A stretch of 64,000 bases of DNA from the NCBI GenBank assembly GCA_027922465.2, contig BQMF02000025.1, positions 1,460,501 through 1,524,500 on the forward strand. The letters are read 5' to 3'. The DNA comes from Turritopsis dohrnii. Lineage: Eukaryota > Cnidaria > Hydrozoa > Anthoathecata > Oceaniidae. This document shows, piece by piece, positions 12,796-22,748 of this stretch (position 1 is its first letter; every line of letters starts with the position of its first letter). The notes under the pieces were generated by a model that searched no databases, had not been told where the DNA came from, and saw only the letters and a program-made list of their open reading frames with translations. A program made the position numbers and the translations under genes.

Positions 12796-12852
12796 GGGGC
12801 TGATTACATGATCCCGGTTAGCCGGGATGAAATTTCATCCCGCCTTGCCGAG
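12796..12852 (+). repeat. Second, partial copy of the same MITE terminus
   Basis: Repeats the first 57 bp of the neighbouring element (GGGGCTGATTACATGATCCC onward), preceded by TAA at 12793-12795. It then diverges abruptly at CCCATTG. It lies 75 bp from the complete element in the same orientation as that element's left end. No matching right end was found. Confidence 0.75.
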
Positions 12853-15800
12853 GCCCATTGTTGGTCCGGCGCCAGTGGAAACACTAGCAAACCATATCGG
12901 ATACACCTGTTTCCATTACAAATATATGGTTCGGGATCGCCTCGTTTACTTTTGTTCTAAAAGAGAAGAAACTTCAATAGAAATCATTCCGAAATGCACG
13001 TGGTCTATTTATTTCTTTTTTTGAAAAGTTGCGTATTGATTTTCAACGATGTGCGACCTGTGAGGTCTTGACCAAAACCTGTTTATTCTTTGCTTTTTTA
13101 TTTTTTCTTTTCGTATCGTTTAAACATCTCTGTGGCAATCAGAAATGCTGGTGTTCTGTGCATCCATTTTTGTAATTTAATTTAATTTTAACAACAGCAG
13201 TTGGTTTGCTTACTTTCTTCATTTTCACTCAGAAGTAAGTAAGGTTACATGCACATGCCACCCATGCACATGGTATCTTTTAAGCACTATCGGCACTGAT
13301 GAGAAAAACGTATTATTAGGATAACTGCTAAGAAGGAGAAACATTTTTTTTTTTCTTTTGATTTTGCAGTTTACAGGTTTTGAGGGTGTTACTGAGGGCG
13401 GGAAGAACTGCAGCATTACAGAATGATCGACAGACACACGACAGACAAATGTAAGATGAGCTTCCTTGCGGTGCTGACCGATAAAAACATCAGTGATAAA
13501 TCTCGCAGTGGATGAACTAAGACCGTTAAGATTTCTTAACACCAGAACGTAGCACCATCACACTTCAGAGTAAATTTGGATAGCTTAACTTTAATCAATA
13601 TCTCCATGGCAACCTGTTTTAGCACCAAGACGTTCACTAGTCGTTGGTATTTGCATCGTTGATGTCACCCGTCCGTGGGCGTAGCATGCACGTCAATGCG
13701 CTTTCAGTTGGAAAAATGATTTAAAGTGTAACGACGGATATTTCCTATCAGTGATATGAACCCAAACCTCAACAAAAAAATGATCATGGAAAATATCTTA
13801 GTTGCTATCTAGTCAATGTTTGTTTTAATCTTAGTAACCATAGTAACCGTTTTTTAAACTATTTGGCTTGGTAATTACTACTACTGTCTTTAATATATAA
13901 AATGGTCACACTTTCCTATCTACTTTTCCGGTAGATAGTTAATTATTTGACATAGGGCGTGTTTGTGAAAGAGGCGGGAGTTTTAGAGGGGCTTAAACCT
14001 CACACTGACACAACGTATTAGGCAGTATACTATATTGCACAACAGAAATTTTACTTTTTAGAAAACAGGTCGCCCTTATGTTTCGACGGGAAACTTTTGT
14101 AAGTGCAGAGAAACTACATATATGGTAATACGATAGGCATTAACATGGGTCACGTGGGTAAGAGCAACCATTGCTGTTAACCATCCTAATTCCGAACGTA
14201 GCTACGTCAAACCTCGTTTTCTATATATTGAAAACACTACACATCTCTAGTTAGCAATGATGGTGAGTATTGATGTATCAACCTCGAACCCATTGTCCTC
14301 TCCTTTTCTATATACAAGACAAAACGGCAAGAAGCCCTGGGTTCGAAGTTGTGGATGTATAGAAATGAGTTATTCCAAATCACTTCCCTATATTAGGTAT
14401 AAGGCAGCACATAAAACATCGCTGGCAGTTTGTTCACAGTACATCACAACTGCAAGTGTTTGGCTGTACATGCATAGGTTTACGGACTATTCAAGCATAT
14501 CACATACAGGCAAGGCAGGGAAAAGCAACTCACCCTACAGGAAGACGAGTGAACACTCGATGAGGAAGACTTGTTCTCAAAATCTGTTACAATAACTTTT
14601 TGTTCATCACTGTATATACGTTATAATATCGTTTTCTCTAGTTTGAGAGCAGAGCACCTAGTCACTAGTCTCCTTCTCTTAAGAATTGGAAGCTTAGATT
14701 TTACTTTTCAATATATTTTGATGACAATGTTTCAGCAGAAGTTCTCTCTTGATTTCTAAAGAAGTTCTTTCTTTAATTTAGACTGAATTTACAATTTATT
14801 TCGGAGAAAACAAATTTACTATGGCAAGTGGAAAAGATCGGGAATAAATTGACACTTCGTGAAGCAGAACACTTCTTTGTTGCATCATTGTTTGTGTTCA
14901 CACTTTTCTGAAATAACGATTAGTTCATGATCAGGGGCGTATTGATAGATTTTGAGTACCATCGTGAAAGTTTTAAAACAGCTAAATAAAGTAAGGTGAC
15001 CACAGTGTGATTTGACCTCTCTAGATTGGCAGAATAAGCATCAAAGCTAGGATCTCGTCAAAACGTCTCGCTCGCCTTGCCATACCTCCATATGATCAGC
15101 CCCTAAATCTTTCGTGTTGACGGGAAGTAAAATTGCACCACTTTGCACACATTCTGCTCGATCTTTCCGATCAAAATCACAGAACTTATGCAAAGCAGAG
15201 CAAGATGTTTGTTTGTACTTTTCCAACACCAATCATGATACGAATAATTAGATTAAGAGACGAGCATTATGTGTAACACGCTCCATCGCACTTCTTCAAA
15301 CAAAATGTAGGAGAACGAAATCGTTGAAATTCAAAAATAAAAGTAAGTGAAAGCGTACGTTTAAGAAATCTGAAATTTTTTGAAAAGAATGGCGAAAAGT
15401 TTTACCCTTGTGAATACCTCACAACTTTCACAACGACCCTGTTCATTATATCACATAGGCTGGCTGTTCACAGAAAACACTTTACAGAAGGATTACATTC
15501 ACTTTGTATACGATAAAACGATCGGATATCTGTTAACACATGTACTAACATGGGGTGCACAAATATACTCCGTTGTTCCAAGGAAGATTGTCGATCGTCA
15601 CCAAATATCTGATTATCAGCTACAGATCAATGAAAGACTTTCATCAGGTTAGCTACAGATCAATGAAAGACTTTCATCAGGTTTTTTGTCAGAGATACAT
15701 AAAGCTCAGTATCTTATCGGGGGAAAAAAGTTAGTAAAAAATTTAGTCGGGGAAAATTTTAGTCACCTAAGGAAATTTTAGACACTTTTCCCCGACCAAT

Positions 15801-17200
15801 ATTTGAAATTAGTCACTTCCCTAAATAAATATTTTCAACATAAAAAGAAAGTAATCAAATTATTACAATAACATCTGAGTTATTACATCGGGGAAAAAAA
15901 GTCGGGGAAAATTTTTGGAGAGGCGCAGAAACCCACCCAAAAATTGGTCATTCTTCCCCAACTTCTTTTTCACGATAAGGTATTTGATTAACATCCGCGG
16001 CCTCACCTCCTTAAAATCGCATGTTGAAGATAATGAAATATATAAACAGAACTGGTATGGAGGCTGATGTCCCAAGACATAAGATTCATGTGAAAAATTC
16101 ATCAAAACTAAACTAAACAAAGATCATAAACAAATTTACTCTGACATTCAGTGGTATGATCCGCATATTTCTAGTGAAGTGGAAGGCCACCCATGGTTAC
16201 AGTAGTACAGAAAGAACTTTCGAATTTTATTGGACTAGAAATAGCTAAAACTGTAAAAAAAAACCCTAAACCAACAAAATTATTGGCGGGCTATGGCCCC
16301 CCTAGCCACAATGCTCCGCTGTCTCTGTGGTGAAGTGCTTCTCTTCTCCACAATGCTGGTAAAGGATCATTTTGAGCAGGTGATATGAAACAATAAAAGT
16401 CTTGTCGCCACCAACATGAATGGCTCATCAAAAGATAACTGGTACACAAACACTGGCTTTTTGTTTTTATGTTTAGTAGCCAGCTGCATGAACCAAAACC
16501 ATGTTGTCAACAACTTCATGACGTCATTCAGTCGACGATACAGGAAATATACTAGAATGTGATAAACTGACATAACTGAGTTCATTTGTTGTGGTCATGT
16601 GACTGAGCGAACAGCTTTTTCATTCTCTCAAAAGAATTTGAACTAACCAGGTTAATGAAATTCTGTCGGCCAATCAAAAATCAGATCGTTCATTCGCTCG
16701 ACCACACCGCGTGAAATTAAAACCCGCCTTGAAAAGATGAAAAGATGTTCTAATGAAGAGTTTTTTAGAAGACTGAAAATGACTTCGAATTTTAAGCTTT
16801 GATCCACCCGTTGCCTGTCGCCTTCAACTTGATTGCTTATGGTGCAGATATGTCTGATATTAAGTATATAAAAGTATGGTTGTGTCAGGGGTGGTGTTCA
16901 GTCAAACACAAGGTATAAGAAATATTCTAAAAATAACTCGATCTGTGCGATCAATGTTTTTTTCGAGTGTAAAACACACAGTTTGAGTCCGACTGTAACG
17001 CCAAAAACCCAACAAAAACAAACAAACAACAAAAACAAACAAACAACGCAGATACTGCACGAGATCAGCAGAAGCAGCTGCAGCGAAGTATCAACAACAA
17101 GGGAATTATATTGGGGAGAAGAACAGATTCACCTTTTTTTGATTGAATATTTCCATTCATCAAATTAAATCAAATGTTTACAAATCATCTTCAATTATTC
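12853..17200. other. No gene recognised
   Basis: Scattered open frames of 60-112 codons (for example 13225-13542 minus and 14257-14595 plus) show no recognisable family, and no chain of exons can be built through them. The stretch contains a 33-bp tandem duplication (15618-15683) and a cluster of degenerate CGGGGAAAATTT words (about 15718-15915). Undetected exons are possible. Confidence 0.4.
15618..15683. repeat. 33-bp tandem duplication
   Basis: Two adjacent identical 33-bp units beginning AGCTACAGATCAATG. Looks like a recent local duplication. Confidence 0.9.
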
Positions 17201-17221
17201 TTTTTAACGTAGTATGAAGGT

Positions 17222-17926
17222 TTAGACGAACACTTCTTCCCTTCCTCGTAAAAGTCTCTCATCCGCGTTCTAAACATTAACAAAAAATCTGAAGTAGCCA
17301 ATGAACATTTAGAAGACACACACGTCATCAAATCCAGCAAGGATAACGAACAGGGTCGAGGCAATCGTGGAGAGTAAATATTCGTGCGAAACGTACACAA
17401 AATCATCTATGATATTAATGATGTTTAAGCAGATCACGTGATACTTTTAACACCTCTTACCTGTTTCTTGATGGCTGGTCCGATCTCAAGAATTCTGCCT
17501 TGGAAGAAGAGCGTGCCATGAAGGTAAACGTAATCCACGCTGTCCCTCTGGCGAAACGTCACGAAGCCATACCTACAAAACGCATGGTTGCTATAGAGAC
17601 AACTCCATCAGGTGATAGAGATGTGTCGACACTCACCCCTTACACTTGCCACTTTTGTTGAGCACAACTTTGACTTCTGTTACATCGCCGAAGTGCTTGA
17701 AGAAATCGAGCAGTTCACCAGCCATAACCTGGATAGAAAAAATTGGTTGAAGTTATTCAACACAATTCAACACATTTGTGTTCTGTACTCAATCATTTCT
17801 GTCGGTAACCAAGCAACATTTTCAAAATGATGACAAACTCTCCAAACTTACGTATTTTCCAAGTCCTCCTACGAAAATTTTGTTTGGGTACAAGACCCCA
17901 TGCACGTAGTTCAATGTCGGCGCATC
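17222..17926 (-). CDS. RRM protein of the DAZ/BOULE type (partial)
   Basis: Four exons join in frame on the minus strand: 17852-17926, 17637-17728, 17461-17572 and 17222-17269 (stop TAA), all with GT-AG borders. Together they give 108 residues containing one complete RNA-recognition motif. RNP2 is KIFVGGL and RNP1 is KGYGFVTF, and the domain ends in IGPAIKKQ; the GPAI(R/K)KQ ending is the hallmark of the DAZ/DAZL/BOULE germ-cell RNA-binding family. Members bind 3' UTRs and promote translation in germ cells. The last exon (NADERLLRGREEVFV) closes the protein right after the RRM, so no DAZ repeat is seen; this exon is less certain than the other three. The upstream start is missing; a glycine-rich candidate exon at 18666-18737 joins in phase but is unproven. 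Confidence 0.72.
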
Positions 17927-18818
17927 CTAAAACAGATTATATAGTATTCTTCTTAATTGTATGAAAGCAACTACCATTTAGGTTTTATCGATTTTTTTCA
18001 GGTAAAATTAAATTCTTAGAAAAACAACACATTACCACTAACCATATCATCTTAAGACGTGACACTGAAAAATATTTCATCTTTTTTTCTTTTAAAAAGA
18101 ACAACAATGAACAATCAACTGGTTCCTATATTATTTACTAAAGACCAATCTTCACTTGACAGAAAGGTTTTTGTTACACTTCATTTTCGACATCTCATTG
18201 GTAAACACAGCTTCATATTGAACACATCCACCTTTAAAAGGTCATTATGAAAAAAGTCTTTATAAAAATGGATCTCAGCCTTTGGGAAGGGAAGGAATCT
18301 TCAAGGGATAGTAATCTTCAAGTTGATTGTCTCACTAATAATCTTTCTCAGTTTTGTGAGCCAATCAGCTTGCAGAGAAATTTTCCGCGTCCACATTTTC
18401 GGCCAAATGATTAAGTACTGTAGAAAACTTAAGAAATTTCAAGTAACGCAGATTCTGTCTGATCTCTGTTTGTTTGGCTCAGTCTTTCTCAAACTTTTCC
18501 ATGTTTATAACTTCAAATAATGATGACGTCACCGTCATTCTTGATGGGCGTCAGACCGCCTCACCGCCTCACCAGTTTCGCATACACTCGATATCCCCCT
18601 TACCTTTTCCCACATACTGCAACCGGGTTATTCTTACCGAAATGTAAAACGATCTTTCAGTATACCTGAACTACTTGGATGCACTCGATATCACAACCTG
18701 CACCCCGTCCTCCAAATTCACCGCCATCACCATCAAACTATCCTACATCGGCAAGAGAGCATGGACTCGGGGTTGTGATTCAATAATTGTGAAAGAAACA
18801 AGGAAAAGAACAGATGTT
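17927..18818. other. Upstream region of the RRM gene; one weak candidate exon
   Basis: Between the first recognised RRM exon and the DIRS element. At 18666-18737 (minus) a 72-bp segment bounded by AG and GT encodes a glycine-rich peptide (GDGGEFGGRGAGCDIE) and ends in the phase the next exon needs. It has no independent support. Confidence 0.3.
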
Positions 18819-18909
18819 GATTTTATTTCATAAAATCTCAGTCGATCTTATACTGGAGACCCCAACCCTTTGCGCTCACGAAGTGAGGCCGTCCGACGGC
18901 CCTCCATCT
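18819..18909 (+). repeat. DIRS left inverted terminal repeat
   Basis: Contains CCCAACCCTTTGCGCTCACG and then GGCCGTCCGACGGCC, itself a perfect palindrome. Its reverse complement lies at 22455-22547 with few differences. Confidence 0.85.
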
Positions 18910-19246
18910 TCATCTCTTTTTAAACAAACACTTTTGCTTTAATTATCAAGTGATATCAGACTACTTTGTTGATTGCTTATTAACTCATTAGTATAAGAAT
19001 GAACTTATGTAATAGGTTGTTCATTTGTCATTTTACCCATCATAAGCTCAGAAATACAAGGGAATAATTTAACCCAAACCTCTTAATTTTCGAGGGAGTA
19101 ATACAACCCTCAAGAAACAAAATAAATAGAGAAATAAGGGGAATCTGACCTTGTTTCTTACTATTTTATGAGCTTAAACATTTACTGAATTATCAGAGGA
19201 AGGAGTAAATCTGTGGATTATCCTTTCTTCCTGGTTATGTTTTAGG

Positions 19247-21540
19247 ATGGAGGAAGGAAACGAGAACTCTGACCTCCAGTCACCAGGTCTGATAATCACC
19301 ACTCTTTCACAACCAACCACTGAGTCCAATGATGTTGCAGGGTCTTCACATGCGTCTGATCAAGCAGGTATGCAGACCTCCCAGAAAAGAAATTATCACG
19401 AAATGTCGTCTTCTCACAGTGAAAGTGGTGATGACAATGAGAGTGACGATGATCACATCTTGAATTATGCTCGTTTTGAAGCAAAATCGGATGAGAGTTA
19501 CGAGGAGTGGTTCCTGCCCAAAGAGATGAAGGAACATCATAATAGAAACTTCCATGAATACCTTCCTGAGAAAACACTGAAAGATAGTATATTAACGACT
19601 AATCCAGTTCCTAAGAATTTAAAGCTGAGTCTGGAATTGGGCAATTTTATCAAAGACCTCCTTGAGGAGAAAAACAATGCAAAAGAGTTGTCAACTGATA
19701 AAATCCTGAAAAAAATTCAAGACAAGAGCCTACATCTACTGGGACCACTTTCTAAAATGTGGGTCACCATGGAATTTGGCTGTTAAGAGCAAGAAAGCAA
19801 AAGTGACGGTCGATCTTGAATATTTACTTAGGCTCACTGAACAGTCGTTAAGTTTGGCTGGACAGACATTCAATGCAATATCTTACCAACGACGGATGAA
19901 TTCGTTGCAACCAATATTGAAAGATTCAAAAGCAAAGAATGTTCTAAAAGAAAAGTTAGATTTGCTACAGGACGAATCATGTTTATTTGGTGTCAAGTTT
20001 GAAGAGAGTTTAACTAAATCTCTGAAATCAAAGAAGAAGTGTGGTGAGCTTTGGGTCAAGCATTCAGGAGTTCTGGATACAAACTTCCCTTTCAAAAGCG
20101 CCCTCCACCAAACCAACAAAGACGAACGGATGGAGGGCGATACACTTATGTTCGCAACCAAGGAAGAGGACAGTTTTCAAGTCAAGGTAACATCTTTAAT
20201 ACATCTTTCGCCTCGAGTCAGCATTCCAGAATTAGTGCCCATGGATACTCTGAAGGTCCATCCTCTTATTCGAAATCTATTTTTGTCAGAGGACTTTCCA
20301 AACGTTCCTCTGGCAGGGAGACTGCAATTCTTTGTAAAGAATTGGATGGTGTTGACACAGGACAAACACATCCTGGATATAGTTCAAGGGTACCAAATTC
20401 CATTCATCAAGGCACCACCCTGTCAACCAAAAGTTCCAAGTCAGGTGGTAATGGATCAGCAGGAGTATTTTCGGGTGGGTCAGGAGGTTCAGGAAATGCT
20501 AATGAATGGTACTGTACACAAAGTAAATCATATCCCATACCATCATTTCAAGATGTAAGGGTTGCACTTTCTCAAGGATTTACTGCAGGAAAAGGACTAT
20601 CTCTGCAAGATTGATCTGAAGGATGCATAATTTTGCATTCCAGTCGCTGCTCAGTCAAGGAAGTACCTAAGGTTTCTGTGACAAGGCAGTTTGTACGAAT
20701 TTCTTTGTCTATGTTTTGGACTGGGCCCAGCACCTCATGTATTTACAAAGCTTCTGAAAGCCCCAATTGCTGTACTAAGGAGAATAAATATAAGAGTGAT
20801 AATTTTTCTGGACGACATGTTGTTTATGGGTCGTACAGAGGAGGAACTAGTGCAAGCCAGAGACAATGGTATTTTTGTTGCAACATCTGGACTTGTGGAT
20901 GGAGAACCAGTTGGGCAACATCTACTTGTCTGCTCTGCATTAAAAGGGGTGTTCAATTTCAGACCTCCAAAACCTAAGTATGTGTTCATTTGGAACGTGG
21001 AAAAGGTGCTTCGCTTTATGGACCAGTAGCCTCAAGGCGTTCAGGAATCAGTATACTGCATATTAATTACATGGCCAAGACAGAAGATAGCTATGTCTTC
21101 ACATTTGATAAACTATTTAAGAGTTGGCGTCAAGAAAAACCCCCACCATCATTAGAATTTGCAGGATATCCTGCAAACGGAAAGTTGTGCGTTGTAGAAG
21201 CAATTGAACAATACCTAGAATTGACGAAAACCTTCCGTAACAAAGAAAAGTGTCAATTTTTTCTTGGCGTGGTAAACCACACCGGGAAGTTGTTAAATGT
21301 ACCATCTCAGGATGGGTGAAAGTATTTCTTGGTATGGCTGGAATTGATACCAAGCTTTTTAAGGCCCATTCTACAAGAGCTGCTAGTTCAAACAAAGCTA
21401 AACTTGTGGGGCTGTCACTGCAGGAGGTACAGGATAGGGGTAACTGGTCGAGTTCCTCTGTGTGGCAAAAACGTTATCATAAATTGATTGTTTCAAAGGC
21501 AAAAAAATACCAGGATTCTCTTAAGGCTGGTTCTCACTAG
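19247..21540 (+). pseudogene. DIRS gag / reverse transcriptase / tyrosine recombinase remnants
   Basis: 19247-19786 is a gag-like frame (acidic N-terminus, ending LHLLGPLSKMWVTME). It continues in a shifted frame from 19776 (VDLEYLLRLTEQSLSLAGQ), as in DIRS gag. The same frame runs into the RT start (LAGRLQFFVKNWMVLTQDKH, then GYQIPF) up to 20558. RT resumes at about 20691-20850 with FGLGPAPHVFTKLLK and the catalytic IIFLDDML. From about 20990 the recombinase follows, with the HSTRAASSNKA box, NWSSSSVW and the tyrosine motif WQKRYHK. RNase H and methyltransferase parts are absent. The recombinase C-terminus is cut by the Harbinger insertion. Confidence 0.8.
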
Positions 21541-22432
21541 ACGTCGTAAGGCTTACGTTACGACGATCGTAAGCCTAACGACAGTTTTAGGGCTTACGAC
21601 AAAGATCAAAAATTTTCAGATCGCAAGCGTTTTCTCAAATAAGTGTGAACACTTTTTTGTCTTACGATTGACCGTCGTAAGCCTTGCGCGCAGCTGTCGT
21701 AAGCCTTACGCTCAAGATCAAAAAGTTTTGATCTTGTGTCGTAATCGTAAGAGTTTGAATGAACTAAAACGTTCAAAGTAATCAAAAAACGTTCGAATTG
21801 AAATTGACATTCTCCGGAACTATTCGATTGAAAGGCAAATTTCACTTGAAATATTACAAATCGATGCTCGACTGATTCTGAAGGAAAAACAGAGAGATTG
21901 TTGTGACTCTCCTGATGCCAGAAATCTCAATTTTAAAACCAGTCTTTCAGCAGCAGAAATGGGTTCCCTCATTCTTGTTGTTTGTCGTTGCAGAGAAGGT
22001 CCAATTAAAGAAAGTAAATGTTCCAAACGATCTGGTGTCATGCGAACAAATCGAGAGAAATATTCTTTGTCAAATAAACGAAGTTTTTGTACCAAAACAT
22101 GGTAACAACCATGACTATCCTTTTTGAATAACCATTCTTATGCAAAATGTTCTTTGTTTGGGCCTACATTCCTCTTCATCTTCCTTGAGTATAAGGATAG
22201 CTAAGGTACAAATTCGTTTTTTTCTCAATGAGAGCGGCGCTATTTTGTTTATCATTTTTCTAACCCGTCGTAAGAAAATTTTTTGATATCAATCGTAAGC
22301 CTTAAAATACAGTTGTAAGATTTAAGATGGGTTTCTGGATTTTTTTTATTCACACTAGCGCAAGCCTTAAAACTGTCGTTAGGCTTACGATCGCCGTAAC
22401 GTAAGCCTTACGACGCTAGTGAGAACCAGCCT
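21524..22432 (-). mobile_element. PIF/Harbinger DNA element inserted in the DIRS element
   Basis: Terminal inverted repeats begin AGGCTGGTTCTCACTAG and continue with GTCGTAAGGCTTACG-rich sequence. Direct TTA copies flank it (21521-21523 and 22433-22435), the family's typical target duplication. The only coding remnant is the N-terminal part of a transposase on the minus strand. At 909 bp it is too short for the full two-gene element, so it depends on enzymes from elsewhere. Confidence 0.85.
21820..22095 (-). pseudogene. PIF/Harbinger transposase, N-terminal fragment
   Basis: Encodes FVRMTPDRLEHLLSLIGP, REPISAAERLVLKLRFLASG and FRISRASICNI, the conserved N-terminal region of Harbinger nucleases (pattern RMs-F-LL, R-I-ERL--LRFLA-G, F-IS-sTi). 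The DDE catalytic part is missing because the frame ends at 21820, and the element's terminal repeat region follows. No ATG in frame. Confidence 0.75.
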
Positions 22433-22454
22433 TTATGGGTAGCGCTTTAAACAG

Positions 22455-22547
22455 AGATGGAGGGCCGTCGGACGGCCTCACTTCGTGAGCGCAAAGGGTT
22501 GGGATCTCCAGTATTAGCTCGTACTTCGATTTTATTCATAAAATCCT
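22455..22547 (+). repeat. DIRS right inverted terminal repeat
   Basis: Reverse complement of the left repeat at 18819-18909, with a few mismatches. It contains TTTATT at 22531-22536, i.e. AATAAA on the minus strand, 213 bp downstream of the stop of the neighbouring minus-strand gene. Confidence 0.8.
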
Positions 22548-22748
22548 AATTTCAATGCGGCCGCTGCGGGGCCTTACAAAATTAGGGAAGTTGAATTGAA
22601 GAAATGAAGATCTCTTGATCACGTGATGTGTCAATCATTGCAGTGGAGTTGTGATAACGTTTCTGAAGGAAGTACAAGGGGAAGGAAGACATGCATTAAC
22701 GGAGAATGGATCTTCAAAAACAAACAAACAAAATAACAACATTTTCCC

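Larger units (their letters stand above)
18819..22547 (+). mobile_element. Degenerate DIRS-type tyrosine-recombinase retrotransposon
   Basis: Bounded by inverted terminal repeats of about 90 bp (18819-18909 and 22455-22547), the arrangement of the DIRS-1 group, which integrates through a tyrosine recombinase rather than an integrase. Inside, on the plus strand, are gag-like, reverse transcriptase and recombinase remnants in that order. The reading frame is broken several times and a large piece is missing between RT and recombinase. A PIF/Harbinger element is inserted near the 3' end (21524-22432). Confidence 0.8.

Noticed and set aside
13225..13542. 105-codon minus-strand frame
   Set aside because: No family, no splice partners and no conserved motif; insufficient to call a gene.
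17191..17406. 71-codon minus-strand frame below the RRM exons
   Set aside because: Its frame differs from the one that joins the RRM exons in phase; the short exon 17222-17269 in the other frame fits better.
20051..20614. 187-codon plus-strand frame, glycine/serine-rich
   Set aside because: Overlaps the DIRS RT frame in another phase; the RT frame has family motifs and this one does not.
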